From Pseudomonadota bacterium (GTDB lineage Bacteria > Pseudomonadota > Gammaproteobacteria > Acidithiobacillales > Acidithiobacillaceae): DNA of 25,689 bases. Below the pieces are notes generated by a model. It was not told the DNA's origin, did not search any database, and worked only from the letters and a program-made list of their open reading frames with translations. Both the position numbers and the translations under genes were made by a program. Of the stretch, positions 8,096 through 15,322 are shown piece after piece. The stretch spans positions 1 through 25,689 of the forward strand of contig JAKAVW010000006.1 in the NCBI GenBank assembly GCA_021827445.1, in the 5' to 3' direction. Position 1 is the first letter of the stretch. Each line of letters begins with the position of its first letter.

Positions 8096-9823
8096 TTATA
8101 AATCGTAGGATTTCGGAAAGGCGATACCGTGGTTGCTTGCCATGTCTTTGTTGAGCACCGGCAGGTCCAGTTTGTCTACGCGAACCTGTTTTTTGGACTG
8201 CAACCAGTGGGCGAAAACTTCCCAAACGGGCTTGCCCTCCACGGGTTTCATGGATGCCCATCCAGCCACCTTGTACTTTTTAGTGGGCGACATGGATTTA
8301 CCACCAACCCGCATGTTGCTGCAGCGGTGATAAATTTTTTCATCAGGATTGAAGTCGTATTGAATATTGCCGACCCGAATCATGTCCCCACCCTGCTGAT
8401 AATAAGGGTTGGGGTTGAAAATGTTATCAGCGACCTGTTCCATGATGTTTTTGATTTCTTCGCCTGTATAGGTGTTGACGGTTACCTGAGGATAAGTGAT
8501 GGCGGTTTGTCCCATCACATCTTCCATGGTGATGGTTTCACCCGGAAGCTTACAGTAACCCCAGCGGAATCCTGGTGAGAAAGATGCCTCACAGTCCATT
8601 TCTTCGCGCAATGCATCGCAGATGAGTTGGTCAAAAGTACCGTTAAAGTTGTCACGCCGATAAAGGAGGCTTTCGGTAGTCGCCAAGGGCTGCGCAAGCT
8701 TATCTTTGTAAGGTGCACGGACCTTTTGAATGTATGCGGCCATTTCAGCATCTTCTTTGATCAGGTTAGAGAATACCGGCAGGTAATGGAAACGCCAGCC
8801 ATTCAGCTTGCCTTTACCCACATCCAGATCAAATCGTGCCAATATCTTGCCGTTGGTGCTGGTATTTATGATCAGGGTTTTGTTCACCATAAACGGCTTC
8901 GGACCCATAATATCGTGGGTATGCCCCCCGAGAATGATGTCAATACCGTTCACCAGAGACGCCATCCTTTTATCCACATCAGCGCCATTGTGAGAGAGTA
9001 CGACGACCAGATCAACATGATGTTGTTCACGGCACTCGGTTACCATTTTTTGCATATGTCCGGTGTGGATGCCGAAGCCCCAGTCCGGCATAAAATGCTC
9101 AGGATTGGCGATGGGCGTGAACGGAAAAGCCTGGCCGATCACCGCGATTTTGCGTCCGCTTACCTCATGAATGTGGTAGGGCTTGAATACCAGTTCTTGC
9201 CAGGTATTGTTAAAGATGTTCTGTGCCAGAAAGTTTGCCTTCAGTTCGGTTTTGACCAGATGTTCCACCTGATCCTGGCCGTAGGTGAACTCCCAGTGGC
9301 CGACAAAATCGTCAACACCAAGTAAGTTCTGGGCACCGACCATATCCGCGCCTTTGGTCCAGAGGCTGGTTGCAGAACCCTGCCAGCTATCGCCACCGTC
9401 CAACATAAGCACCTTATCTCCGCGCTGCGCCCGGTATCGCTTGACCAGGCTGGCGATATGGGCGTAACCGCCAATTTTCCCATATTTGTGGGCCAGGGTG
9501 TCATAGTCGAGGCAGGAGTAGGCATATTCGTTAGATGCCGGTGTGGCTACCCCATAATAATCCAGCATCCATTTCCCACAGAGGTGGGGTGTTTGATTAA
9601 GAACTGGTCCAACACCAATGTTGGTATCAGGTTCCCGCCACCAGACCGGTAAAAGCTGGGCATGGGAATCAGTCATGTGCAATAAAGTCACATTACCATA
9701 ATCGGGAATTTCATAGGGGTCTGCATCGGCACCCCAGGCAGATTGGGCGGCACCCGGCGAAAAAAAGCTTGCTGCACCCGCGATACCCATCAACTGCAAA
9801 AAATCACGCCTTCCTAAATTCAT
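8096..9823 (-). CDS. soxB: SoxB, thiol sulfate hydrolase of the Sox thiosulfate pathway
   Basis: SoxB releases sulfate hydrolytically from the S-sulfonated cysteine of SoxY in the periplasm, using a di-manganese site. The start is set at the ATG at 9823 (575 aa) because GGAGG at 9829-9833 is correctly spaced; an upstream in-frame TTG would place the Shine-Dalgarno inside the gene. The N-terminus is a Tat signal (GRRDFLQLMGIAGAA). Metal-site blocks of the 5'-nucleotidase-like fold are present: LLHMTDSHAQ (D52, H54), MLDGGDSWQGS (140-150), GHWEFTYG (175-182, the SoxB form of the usual GNHE), VVVLSHNGADVD and ILGGHTHD. It appears intact, unlike its operon neighbour soxA. Confidence 0.96.
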   Translation of the reverse strand: MNLGRRDFLQLMGIAGAASFFSPGAAQSAWGADADPYEIPDYGNVTLLHMTDSHAQLLPVWWREPDTNIGVGPVLNQTPHLCGKWMLDYYGVATPASNEYAYSCLDYDTLAHKYGKIGGYAHIASLVKRYRAQRGDKVLMLDGGDSWQGSATSLWTKGADMVGAQNLLGVDDFVGHWEFTYGQDQVEHLVKTELKANFLAQNIFNNTWQELVFKPYHIHEVSGRKIAVIGQAFPFTPIANPEHFMPDWGFGIHTGHMQKMVTECREQHHVDLVVVLSHNGADVDKRMASLVNGIDIILGGHTHDIMGPKPFMVNKTLIINTSTNGKILARFDLDVGKGKLNGWRFHYLPVFSNLIKEDAEMAAYIQKVRAPYKDKLAQPLATTESLLYRRDNFNGTFDQLICDALREEMDCEASFSPGFRWGYCKLPGETITMEDVMGQTAITYPQVTVNTYTGEEIKNIMEQVADNIFNPNPYYQQGGDMIRVGNIQYDFNPDEKIYHRCSNMRVGGKSMSPTKKYKVAGWASMKPVEGKPVWEVFAHWLQSKKQVRVDKLDLPVLNKDMASNHGIAFPKSYDL

Positions 9824-9841
9824 GGAATCCTCCAATAGTGC

Positions 9842-10378
9842 TCAAAGCCCACCGGCCGCCGCCTGCTTCATAACCGTAATGATCTGCCGATCCAACTCAT
9901 TGGCGACCTTCGCGGACTCGGCATTCTTCGGAAAGTATTTCAGGGCATAGGTAGGTAAATAGGTCATAAGTTTAAGTTGACCTCCTTGTTCGTACATCAC
10001 AATTTTACAGGGTGCAAAGGCCCCGAATTCTGGAGTCGTCTTGAGAATTTTAGCCCCCAGCACCAGATTGCATACCTCATAGATGACGTAAGGCTGGCTG
10101 CTCTTGATGCCGCGTTCCTGGAGCCCCTGCTGAACATCCAGGGAGCCCACGACATTCATGTTCTCTGCTTCTGCACCACTCTGGATTCCCATCTTTATTT
10201 GTGCAGGGGTAACCCCCTTCTGTACATTCACGACGTAGAGTGGGCTGCTGGTATTGATGGCTGGCATCCCGGACACCGGTGCCGCCATGCTTGCGGCGAC
10301 TGCTGGCCCGCAAAATAACAATGCACTGCACAGGAGGGTGGCCGGTACGAATGAGATCGTTTTGAGTGTATTCATCAT
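9842..10378 (-). CDS. Secreted DUF302 protein in the sox operon
   Basis: This 178-residue protein has a signal peptide (hydrophobic core about 8-27, cleavage near AVAA). Its C-terminal half reads as a DUF302 domain: VIYEVCNLVLGAKILKTTPE, FGAFAPCKIVMYEQGG, then LMTYLPTYALKYF. The two cysteines in the VCN and APCK segments sit at positions commonly conserved in DUF302 proteins, and a metal or thiol role is possible but unproven. It lies between the soxA remnant and soxB (18 bp before soxB). DUF302 genes are known companions of sulfur-oxidation loci, but no reaction is established. Two adjacent ATGs (10378 and 10375) are possible starts. Confidence 0.8.
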   Translation of the reverse strand: MMNTLKTISFVPATLLCSALLFCGPAVAASMAAPVSGMPAINTSSPLYVVNVQKGVTPAQIKMGIQSGAEAENMNVVGSLDVQQGLQERGIKSSQPYVIYEVCNLVLGAKILKTTPEFGAFAPCKIVMYEQGGQLKLMTYLPTYALKYFPKNAESAKVANELDRQIITVMKQAAAGGL

Positions 10379-10449
10379 TTGTATTTCCCGTTAGTTGGTT
10401 GTTTCAGACGAGCCGTTTCAGAGGAAAGGCTGTCGCCCGATGGCTTAGA

Positions 10450-10938
10450 TTAGGGTCGATAGCCCGGAACATTGATTTTGATGCCGTTGCTTAAATAAGC
10501 TCATAAAATATCCCGGATTGCGATGGTCCACACTTTCCGGAGCTGTCGCTGCCCCTACTTTTTTGTCACATCCTTCCGTACGTTTTTGTAGCGTGTTCAC
10601 TACTGACCACGCGGTTCGATAGGTCGGGAAATGAGCGCGTTTTCTCAGTGCAGGCGACCCCCTGGGAAGGGCTGTAATATTTGTCTGTAGCACAATCACA
10701 TTGGCGCTGCCATTTGATATTGGTTATATATTTCAGGGCTGCACTCATAAGACCCCGATGCATATTTCTCCAGTGGCATGTGAGAGGGCTGCTGTTTGAA
10801 ATATTTGTGGGACTGTTGAAGAGTTTCGGTGGGGCCGACCTTGGCGTTGTTACCTCGGTCCCACCAGCTCAATGTCTGAGCGGTGCCACTAACGCCAGCA
10901 AGACTGACTATCGAAAGCGCGACTGGCAACCGCTTCAT
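10450..10938 (-). pseudogene. soxA: soxA remnant: haem region deleted, C-terminus frameshifted
   Basis: SoxA is the catalytic cytochrome of SoxAX, which attaches thiosulfate to SoxY. An ATG at 10938, with AAGGAG five bases upstream, starts an 80-codon frame with a signal peptide (MKRLPVALSIVSLAG). It continues HKYFKQQPSHMPLEKYASGSYE, comparable to the N-terminal region of SoxA, and stops at 10696. In another frame comes HFPTYRTAWSVVNTLQKR-TEGC, the conserved SoxA segment after the haem. One extra T near 10496 then shifts into the last piece, NGIKINVPGYRP with stop at 10450-10452, a typical SoxA tail. No CxxCH motif exists in any frame. The remnant is 489 bp against about 800-850 bp for a full gene. 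The position between soxZ and soxB fits soxA. Confidence 0.87.
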
Positions 10939-10980
10939 GGTGTTCTCCTTGTTGGCAAGGGCGGACATGCCACCCCAAAA

Positions 10981-11313
10981 TCAAGCTACGGTCAGTTTGG
11001 AGTCGGCACTCCAAATCCCGCCTGTATTGTCTTTCCAGACCATCTTCAGGGTGCCGCTGCTTTCTGCGCGTAATTTAAAGGCCAGGTAGGGGTTGGCGCT
11101 CACTGCGGTGCTCCAGTCGATATCTAGGAGCGGCTTGTTATTGAACGTAACATTTACCGTCTGGATGAAATGAGCGGGAATAAGCTTGCCCGCCTTATCC
11201 TTCATCAGGCCGGTGGTCATGGGATTCATGATCAACGAGCGCACTTCAATGATCTCACCTTTCTTTGCGCTGCTCGCCATGCGAATCATGGGGTTACCGA
11301 TATTGTCTGACAT
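10981..11313 (-). CDS. soxZ: SoxZ, thiosulfate carrier complex subunit
   Basis: SoxZ forms the heterodimer SoxYZ that carries sulfur intermediates on a SoxY cysteine in the periplasm. The 110-residue protein has the Ig-like SoxZ fold signatures: KKGEIIEVRSLIMNPMTTGL, IPAHFIQTVNVTFNNKPLLD, NPYLAFKLRAESSGTLKMVW and DNTGGIWSADS. It lacks a signal peptide, as usual, since it is exported bound to SoxY. AGAGGA precedes the ATG. It is 36 bp downstream of soxY. Confidence 0.96.
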   Translation of the reverse strand: MSDNIGNPMIRMASSAKKGEIIEVRSLIMNPMTTGLMKDKAGKLIPAHFIQTVNVTFNNKPLLDIDWSTAVSANPYLAFKLRAESSGTLKMVWKDNTGGIWSADSKLTVA

Positions 11314-11349
11314 GAATGCTATCCTCTGTAAAATTGGAGTTTTCTGGAA

Positions 11350-11862
11350 TTAACCGCCGCAACCACCGATGGTAACTTTGACTTCACGCGGTGCTGAGGC
11401 CATTAGTTCACCTTTGTTGGTTTTCGCTACCACGCGGACGTTGTCCGTCTTGGCCATCTTGATGCGTTCCTGAATATAAGCCTGTCCGCAAGCCGGGGTG
11501 AAGGTAAACTGGCTGGCAAGGGGGGTCGGGTTGTGATCCACGAACAAGTAAACCGCGGCGATGTAGTCATCAGTGGTCATCGGCGAATCAATTTCGATGG
11601 TGACTGGCACTGCACCACCATTCTCAGCGATGGTCGGTGCGGTCAGTTTGACTTTGGGCGAAACAGCCACCTGTGTTTTGCCAATGGCATTGCTCATGGC
11701 CTCTTTAAGGACCTTGGCATCAAAAGCCTTGGCGGGCCAGCCCGGCACATTATCCGCAAAAGCCAACTGGGGTCTGATCAAGCCAATCCCCGCTGCGGTG
11801 GCGACCGCTCCAGTGGCTAAGGTGGTACCTAAAAACTGGCGTCTATGTATCGTTTTATTCAT
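11350..11862 (-). CDS. soxY: SoxY, sulfur-carrier subunit with swinging-arm cysteine
   Basis: SoxY carries the substrate sulfane chain on a C-terminal cysteine. The 170-residue protein has a Tat signal (HRRQFLGTTLATGAVA), which also exports SoxZ. It ends in the diagnostic GGCGG arm. The core includes PTIAENGGAVPVTIEIDSPM and VRVVAKTNKGELMASAPREV. A GTG one codon upstream (11865) is an alternative start; both follow AAGGAG. It is the first gene of the operon, after a sigma-54 promoter and an unusually long untranslated leader. Confidence 0.96.
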   Translation of the reverse strand: MNKTIHRRQFLGTTLATGAVATAAGIGLIRPQLAFADNVPGWPAKAFDAKVLKEAMSNAIGKTQVAVSPKVKLTAPTIAENGGAVPVTIEIDSPMTTDDYIAAVYLFVDHNPTPLASQFTFTPACGQAYIQERIKMAKTDNVRVVAKTNKGELMASAPREVKVTIGGCGG

Positions 11863-12054
11863 CACAAAAAGTCTCCTTAAGTTTGCTCACTGGTTTAATT
11901 CAAAGACTACGTTTTTGCCAAACCCCAGCACCTTGGCGTAAGGGAGTGGAATTATCGCCAGCGGCGTACGTGTTTACCTCGAATGGCAGAGTCGACTCAT
12001 CACTGCGCTTCATTAATATGCTCATCTGACACTACAAATCCCACGAGCGGTGGC
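11863..12054 (-). other. Long sox leader; possible soxX scar
   Basis: About 190 nt separate the predicted sigma-54 start point from soxY, with no acceptable gene. One frame ends PLPYAKVLGFGKNVVFELNQ (stop at 11889-11891), which loosely resembles the MP-x-YG region near the C-terminus of a SoxX-type cytochrome, and soxX would fit this place. There is no CxxCH motif and no start codon for that frame, so the reading is weak. No stable terminator or riboswitch-like structure was recognised. Confidence 0.25.
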
Positions 12055-12065
12055 GGGCAATGTCT

Positions 12066-12081
12066 AGCAGCTTTCATGCCA
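12066..12081 (-). promoter_or_regulatory. Sigma-54 (-24/-12) promoter of the sox operon
   Basis: The minus strand reads TGGCATGAAAGCTGCT. The invariant GG and GC are exactly 10 bp apart, and 10 of the 12 specified positions match the RpoN consensus TGGCACG-N4-TTGCW. It faces soxY and lies between soxY and the gene for an NtrC-type activator, so regulation of sox by that activator is the natural reading. Such control of sox by TspS-TspR has been described in A. caldus. Confidence 0.8.
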
Positions 12082-12148
12082 GAGTGGTTTTACGCTCTTG
12101 TCACCGGGCGACGGTTGATATTGTAGTAGATTATATGGGGTGATGCGC

Positions 12149-12365
12149 CGACACAGAGGCCTGAACAGCAGATAAAGTCAGGCTATTTTAATCCAAGCTA
12201 TAAAAGAGGCGTGAGGTGTCGGGTTGAACTGCTATTACCAGGGATCAGTGGTGCGGACTTCAGGAAGATGTGTGCAGTGCATTCTGGGTGGCTTCTGCTG
12301 TGCCAAAAGGGCCAGATCGTTATGGCATGGCCCATTATTTCTTCCATCAGGTGTCGAGGGTGTCG
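12149..12365. repeat. Dispersed CGACACC-type half sites upstream of the sox sigma-54 promoter
   Basis: The heptamer GGTGTCG (plus strand) occurs at 12359-12365, 12350-12356 and 12215-12221. An inverted CGACACA lies at 12149-12155. The last two form a 7-bp perfect inverted pair (CCGACAC 12148-12154 / GTGTCGG 12216-12222). They are about 70-280 bp upstream of the -24 element, the range used by sigma-54 activators. The first two also encode the end of the regulator (DDTLDT), so part of the repetition may be coding coincidence. Confidence 0.35.
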
Positions 12366-13717
12366 TCTTCACCATCCTGATCACCCAGGAGCCCAATATT
12401 TTTCATTTTGGTGCGCAGTTGTTTGCGGCTGATTCCCAGGAGAACCGCCGCCTGGCTCTGGTTGAACCGGGTCTTTTCGAGTGCGTTGAGTACAGTTTGA
12501 CGCTCAAGCGCTGGCAGGTCGAACGGACTGGTGGAAGCAGAGCAAGCATTATCATTTTGCTGTTGAGCAATTTCGGCGGGTAGATCACTGCGCTGGAGGT
12601 GGCCATGGCGATTGAGGACAACCATCCGTTCCAGAAGATTTTCGAGTTGACGTATGTTCCCTGGCCATTCATATGCCTCCAGGGCGGTCAGGGCGTCTGG
12701 AGCGATGGTGACCATGGGACCCCGGCCAATAACCGTACAAATTTGTTGCAGAAAATGGTGTACCAAAGGCGCGATATCGGCACGTCGTTGCCGCAACGGC
12801 GGGATATGGAGTGGAATCACGTTGAGGCGATAGTACAGGTCCTCGCGAAAATGGCCTTCACTCACTGCTTTTGCAAGATCAACATGTGTGGCGGCGACGA
12901 TGCGGGCTGCAAGGCGTTGGGGCTGATGGGTGCCGAGGCGGGTAAACTCCCGTTCTTGCAAAGCGCGTAACATCTTGACCTGCATGGGCAGCGGCATGTC
13001 ACCGACCTCGTCGAGGAAGAGCGTGCCGCTGGCTGCCATTTCCAGCTTGCCAGCCTGGGCCCGGGTGGCACCGGTAAAGGCGCCGCGCTCATAGCCAAAA
13101 ATCTCACTTTCTACCAGTTCCAGAGGAATAGCGCCACAGTTGAACGCGATAAAGGGTTGTGCGGCTCGTGGCGATGCCTGATGCAGCGCGCGTGCAACCA
13201 ACTCTTTTCCGGTACCGGATTCTCCGGTAATGAGTACGTTCGATGGCGCCGGTGCCACCAGATCAATGGTCTCCAATAATGTCTCAATGGCGCGACTCAC
13301 GCCGATCAGGCCATGTCGACGCGGCTCCCGGTGCAGCGGGGGCAGGGATTCCCCGTGCCGGCCCAAAGTCTGACGGATGAGTGCAATAAGCTCGCCTTCA
13401 TCGACCGGCTTGGTCAGATAATGCTCTGCCCCCGCCTTGATGGCTTCTACGGCCTGTTCAATCTCTCCATAGGCCGTAGAGATGATGACTGGGATCTCCG
13501 GGTGTGTTTCCTTGATCCGGCGCAGCAGACCTGTTCCCGACAGGCCGGGCAGACGCTGATCTGTCAGGACCAGGGCGGGATGCTCGGTCCGTATCATGTC
13601 CAGCGCTTCCTCGGCATTTTCCGCTGCGATGGTCGGGTAGCCCTCCGCCTCCAGGACCGCGACAAGCACACGACGCAGATTTTTTTCGTCTTCTACAATC
13701 AATACAGGGTTTGTCAT
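12347..13717 (-). CDS. tspR: NtrC-family sigma-54-dependent response regulator (TspR-like)
   Basis: The 456-residue regulator has a receiver domain (1-120) with acidic pocket E9/D10, phospho-acceptor D53 in LVLTDQRLPG, T81 and K103. A central AAA+ domain (about 137-375) follows, with Walker A GESGTGKE (165-172), the sigma-54 contact loop GAFTGA (212-217) and Walker B GTLFLDEVGD (231-240). A Fis-type helix-turn-helix lies at the C-terminus (NQSQAAVLLGISRKQLRTKM). It should activate RpoN promoters when phosphorylated by the kinase encoded just upstream (30 bp). Its position beside the sox operon supports a TspR-type role; the symbol is by analogy with A. caldus, not by alignment. Confidence 0.9.
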   Translation of the reverse strand: MTNPVLIVEDEKNLRRVLVAVLEAEGYPTIAAENAEEALDMIRTEHPALVLTDQRLPGLSGTGLLRRIKETHPEIPVIISTAYGEIEQAVEAIKAGAEHYLTKPVDEGELIALIRQTLGRHGESLPPLHREPRRHGLIGVSRAIETLLETIDLVAPAPSNVLITGESGTGKELVARALHQASPRAAQPFIAFNCGAIPLELVESEIFGYERGAFTGATRAQAGKLEMAASGTLFLDEVGDMPLPMQVKMLRALQEREFTRLGTHQPQRLAARIVAATHVDLAKAVSEGHFREDLYYRLNVIPLHIPPLRQRRADIAPLVHHFLQQICTVIGRGPMVTIAPDALTALEAYEWPGNIRQLENLLERMVVLNRHGHLQRSDLPAEIAQQQNDNACSASTSPFDLPALERQTVLNALEKTRFNQSQAAVLLGISRKQLRTKMKNIGLLGDQDGEDDTLDT

Positions 13718-13747
13718 GGACTACTCGCTGCTGAATTTCGAATGGCT

Positions 13748-15322
13748 CTAACTTAACCTATTTTCGACCTGAGAGGGGAGGCGCAGCGGCAAATGCAGGA
13801 CAAAATCCGCACCGCTTGCCGTGGTACGCAGTTCTACCCCGCCATCATGCACCATCATGATCTTGGTAACCACGGCTAGCCCGAGCCCGCTGCCTTTGGT
13901 TTTGGTGGTGACGTAAGGCTTGAAAATGGTGCTGCGTTTTTCATCGGGTATGCCAGGACCGTTGTCGCGAACCCCAATATTGAGTTGGTAGTATGGCAGC
14001 GACTCTGCATAGAGGAAAATATGACCGCCTGTTGGGGGTAGGGCGTCTATGGCATTGAGGAGCAGGTTGCTGAGTGCCTGCCCGATCAGCGATGGGTCCA
14101 GCAGTGCGTGTAGTGACGGAGAGCAATCCACAGAAACAGCGATGGCTTTGGCCTCCAGATCGACGGTGTGGCGTTGTACGCTATGTTTCAGCAAACTACG
14201 GATTTCCGTATCTACGGGCATGGCGGCGTAAGGCCTGCCAAAATCGAGAAAACCCTGGGTCATGTCGTAGAGGCGTTGTACTTCCTCTTCAATAATGCGA
14301 ATAAAATCCCCTTGATTTTCCTCATTCCCATAGCGTACCAGATAGCGTGCGGCGCCCCGCAGAGAAGACAAGGCATTGCGAATCTCATGTGCCACCTGCG
14401 CCGACATCTCACCGATGGTGGCCATGCATTGCATGGCTTGCTGGCGTTGATGTAGCTGCCGAAGTTCCGTCAGATGCTCTTTGAGACGTTGCTCTGTCAG
14501 GCGGAATGCACGTTCCAGACGATGCAATTCATCACCGGACAGGGGTTGGCGCGGTGTTATTGGTCGCTCTTCGAGACCTAGTCGTGCCTCCATGTTCTCG
14601 ATTTCGCCAAGGAGTCGCAGTACTGGACGCGTCATTGCCAAGCTCACCAGGTAAGCACCCAGTAAACCCAGTAAAGCTGTAATCAAGCCAAGTATCAGCA
14701 GGCGGCTGGTCGTGCGATTCAGTCGCTGGTTGACGAGTTCGGCGATCTGCCGGCGATCGCTGTTCACCCAGACGGCCCCGAGGCGATGTCCGTCCGCCAG
14801 AATGGGGGCCATAAACTGGTCGCCCTGGTGACTCGCCGCCTCGGGCAGTGGCCGTCGGATGGCCTGCCCCAGTTGCGAAATATTCTTGCTGGCAACTATG
14901 ACGCCCAGGTGGTTAACCACCACGACCGAGTGCACCAAAGGGTTATTGGAGTTGGCCAACTTGCTGAGCTTGCCGCCATCCTTGAGGAGCAGCGGATCTG
15001 CGGCGTCACTGGCCAGATTCTGGGTCAGGCGCATCAGTTCAGTCTGCACCTGACTGGTAAGATCCGTACGTACAGAGGTATACAGAAAGAGGGCAATCAA
15101 AAGATAGATGAGGGCCACCAGCAAGAGCACAAAAGCCATGCTCTTGGCACGCCAGGTCATATTCTGCCAAGACCGCGAGATGGGATGCACCACCACGATA
15201 TAGGACCGGGTCATGTTGCGCATGATGCGCGCCCAGAAGGAGCGTAACCCACCTGCCTCATGCGGGTGCGGAGGCGCGCCGCTCCCCACTGATACCTGGT
15301 CGTCTTTGAAGGAGCTGCTCAT
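13748..15322 (-). CDS. tspS: Membrane sensor histidine kinase (TspS-like)
   Basis: The 524-residue kinase has a long N-terminal cytoplasmic stretch (about 60 residues), TM1 at about 61-83, a periplasmic region of about 120 residues, and TM2 at about 207-229. A HAMP-like linker (about 230-285) and a short coiled coil follow. The catalytic core has H312 in AQVAHEIRNALSSLRG, the N box LSNLLLNAIDAL (N423), G1 DNGPGI (453-458) and G2 GSGLGL (477-482). This is the NtrB/ZraS type that pairs with NtrC-like regulators. Its start overlaps the stop of the PhnD-like gene by ATGA, so the binding protein and kinase are made together. That makes the binding protein a likely sensory partner. The ligand is not evident from sequence. 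Confidence 0.9.
   Translation of the reverse strand: MSSSFKDDQVSVGSGAPPHPHEAGGLRSFWARIMRNMTRSYIVVVHPISRSWQNMTWRAKSMAFVLLLVALIYLLIALFLYTSVRTDLTSQVQTELMRLTQNLASDAADPLLLKDGGKLSKLANSNNPLVHSVVVVNHLGVIVASKNISQLGQAIRRPLPEAASHQGDQFMAPILADGHRLGAVWVNSDRRQIAELVNQRLNRTTSRLLILGLITALLGLLGAYLVSLAMTRPVLRLLGEIENMEARLGLEERPITPRQPLSGDELHRLERAFRLTEQRLKEHLTELRQLHQRQQAMQCMATIGEMSAQVAHEIRNALSSLRGAARYLVRYGNEENQGDFIRIIEEEVQRLYDMTQGFLDFGRPYAAMPVDTEIRSLLKHSVQRHTVDLEAKAIAVSVDCSPSLHALLDPSLIGQALSNLLLNAIDALPPTGGHIFLYAESLPYYQLNIGVRDNGPGIPDEKRSTIFKPYVTTKTKGSGLGLAVVTKIMMVHDGGVELRTTASGADFVLHLPLRLPSQVENRLS

Noticed and set aside
10445..10763. Two short frames (65 and 84 codons) treated as separate genes
   Set aside because: They are out-of-frame fragments of the soxA remnant; the recognisable SoxA pieces run across them.
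12301..12316. A second sigma-54-like string TGGCCCTTTTGGCA near the end of the regulator
   Set aside because: The GG and GC are 8 bp apart instead of 10, so it cannot work as a -24/-12 element.
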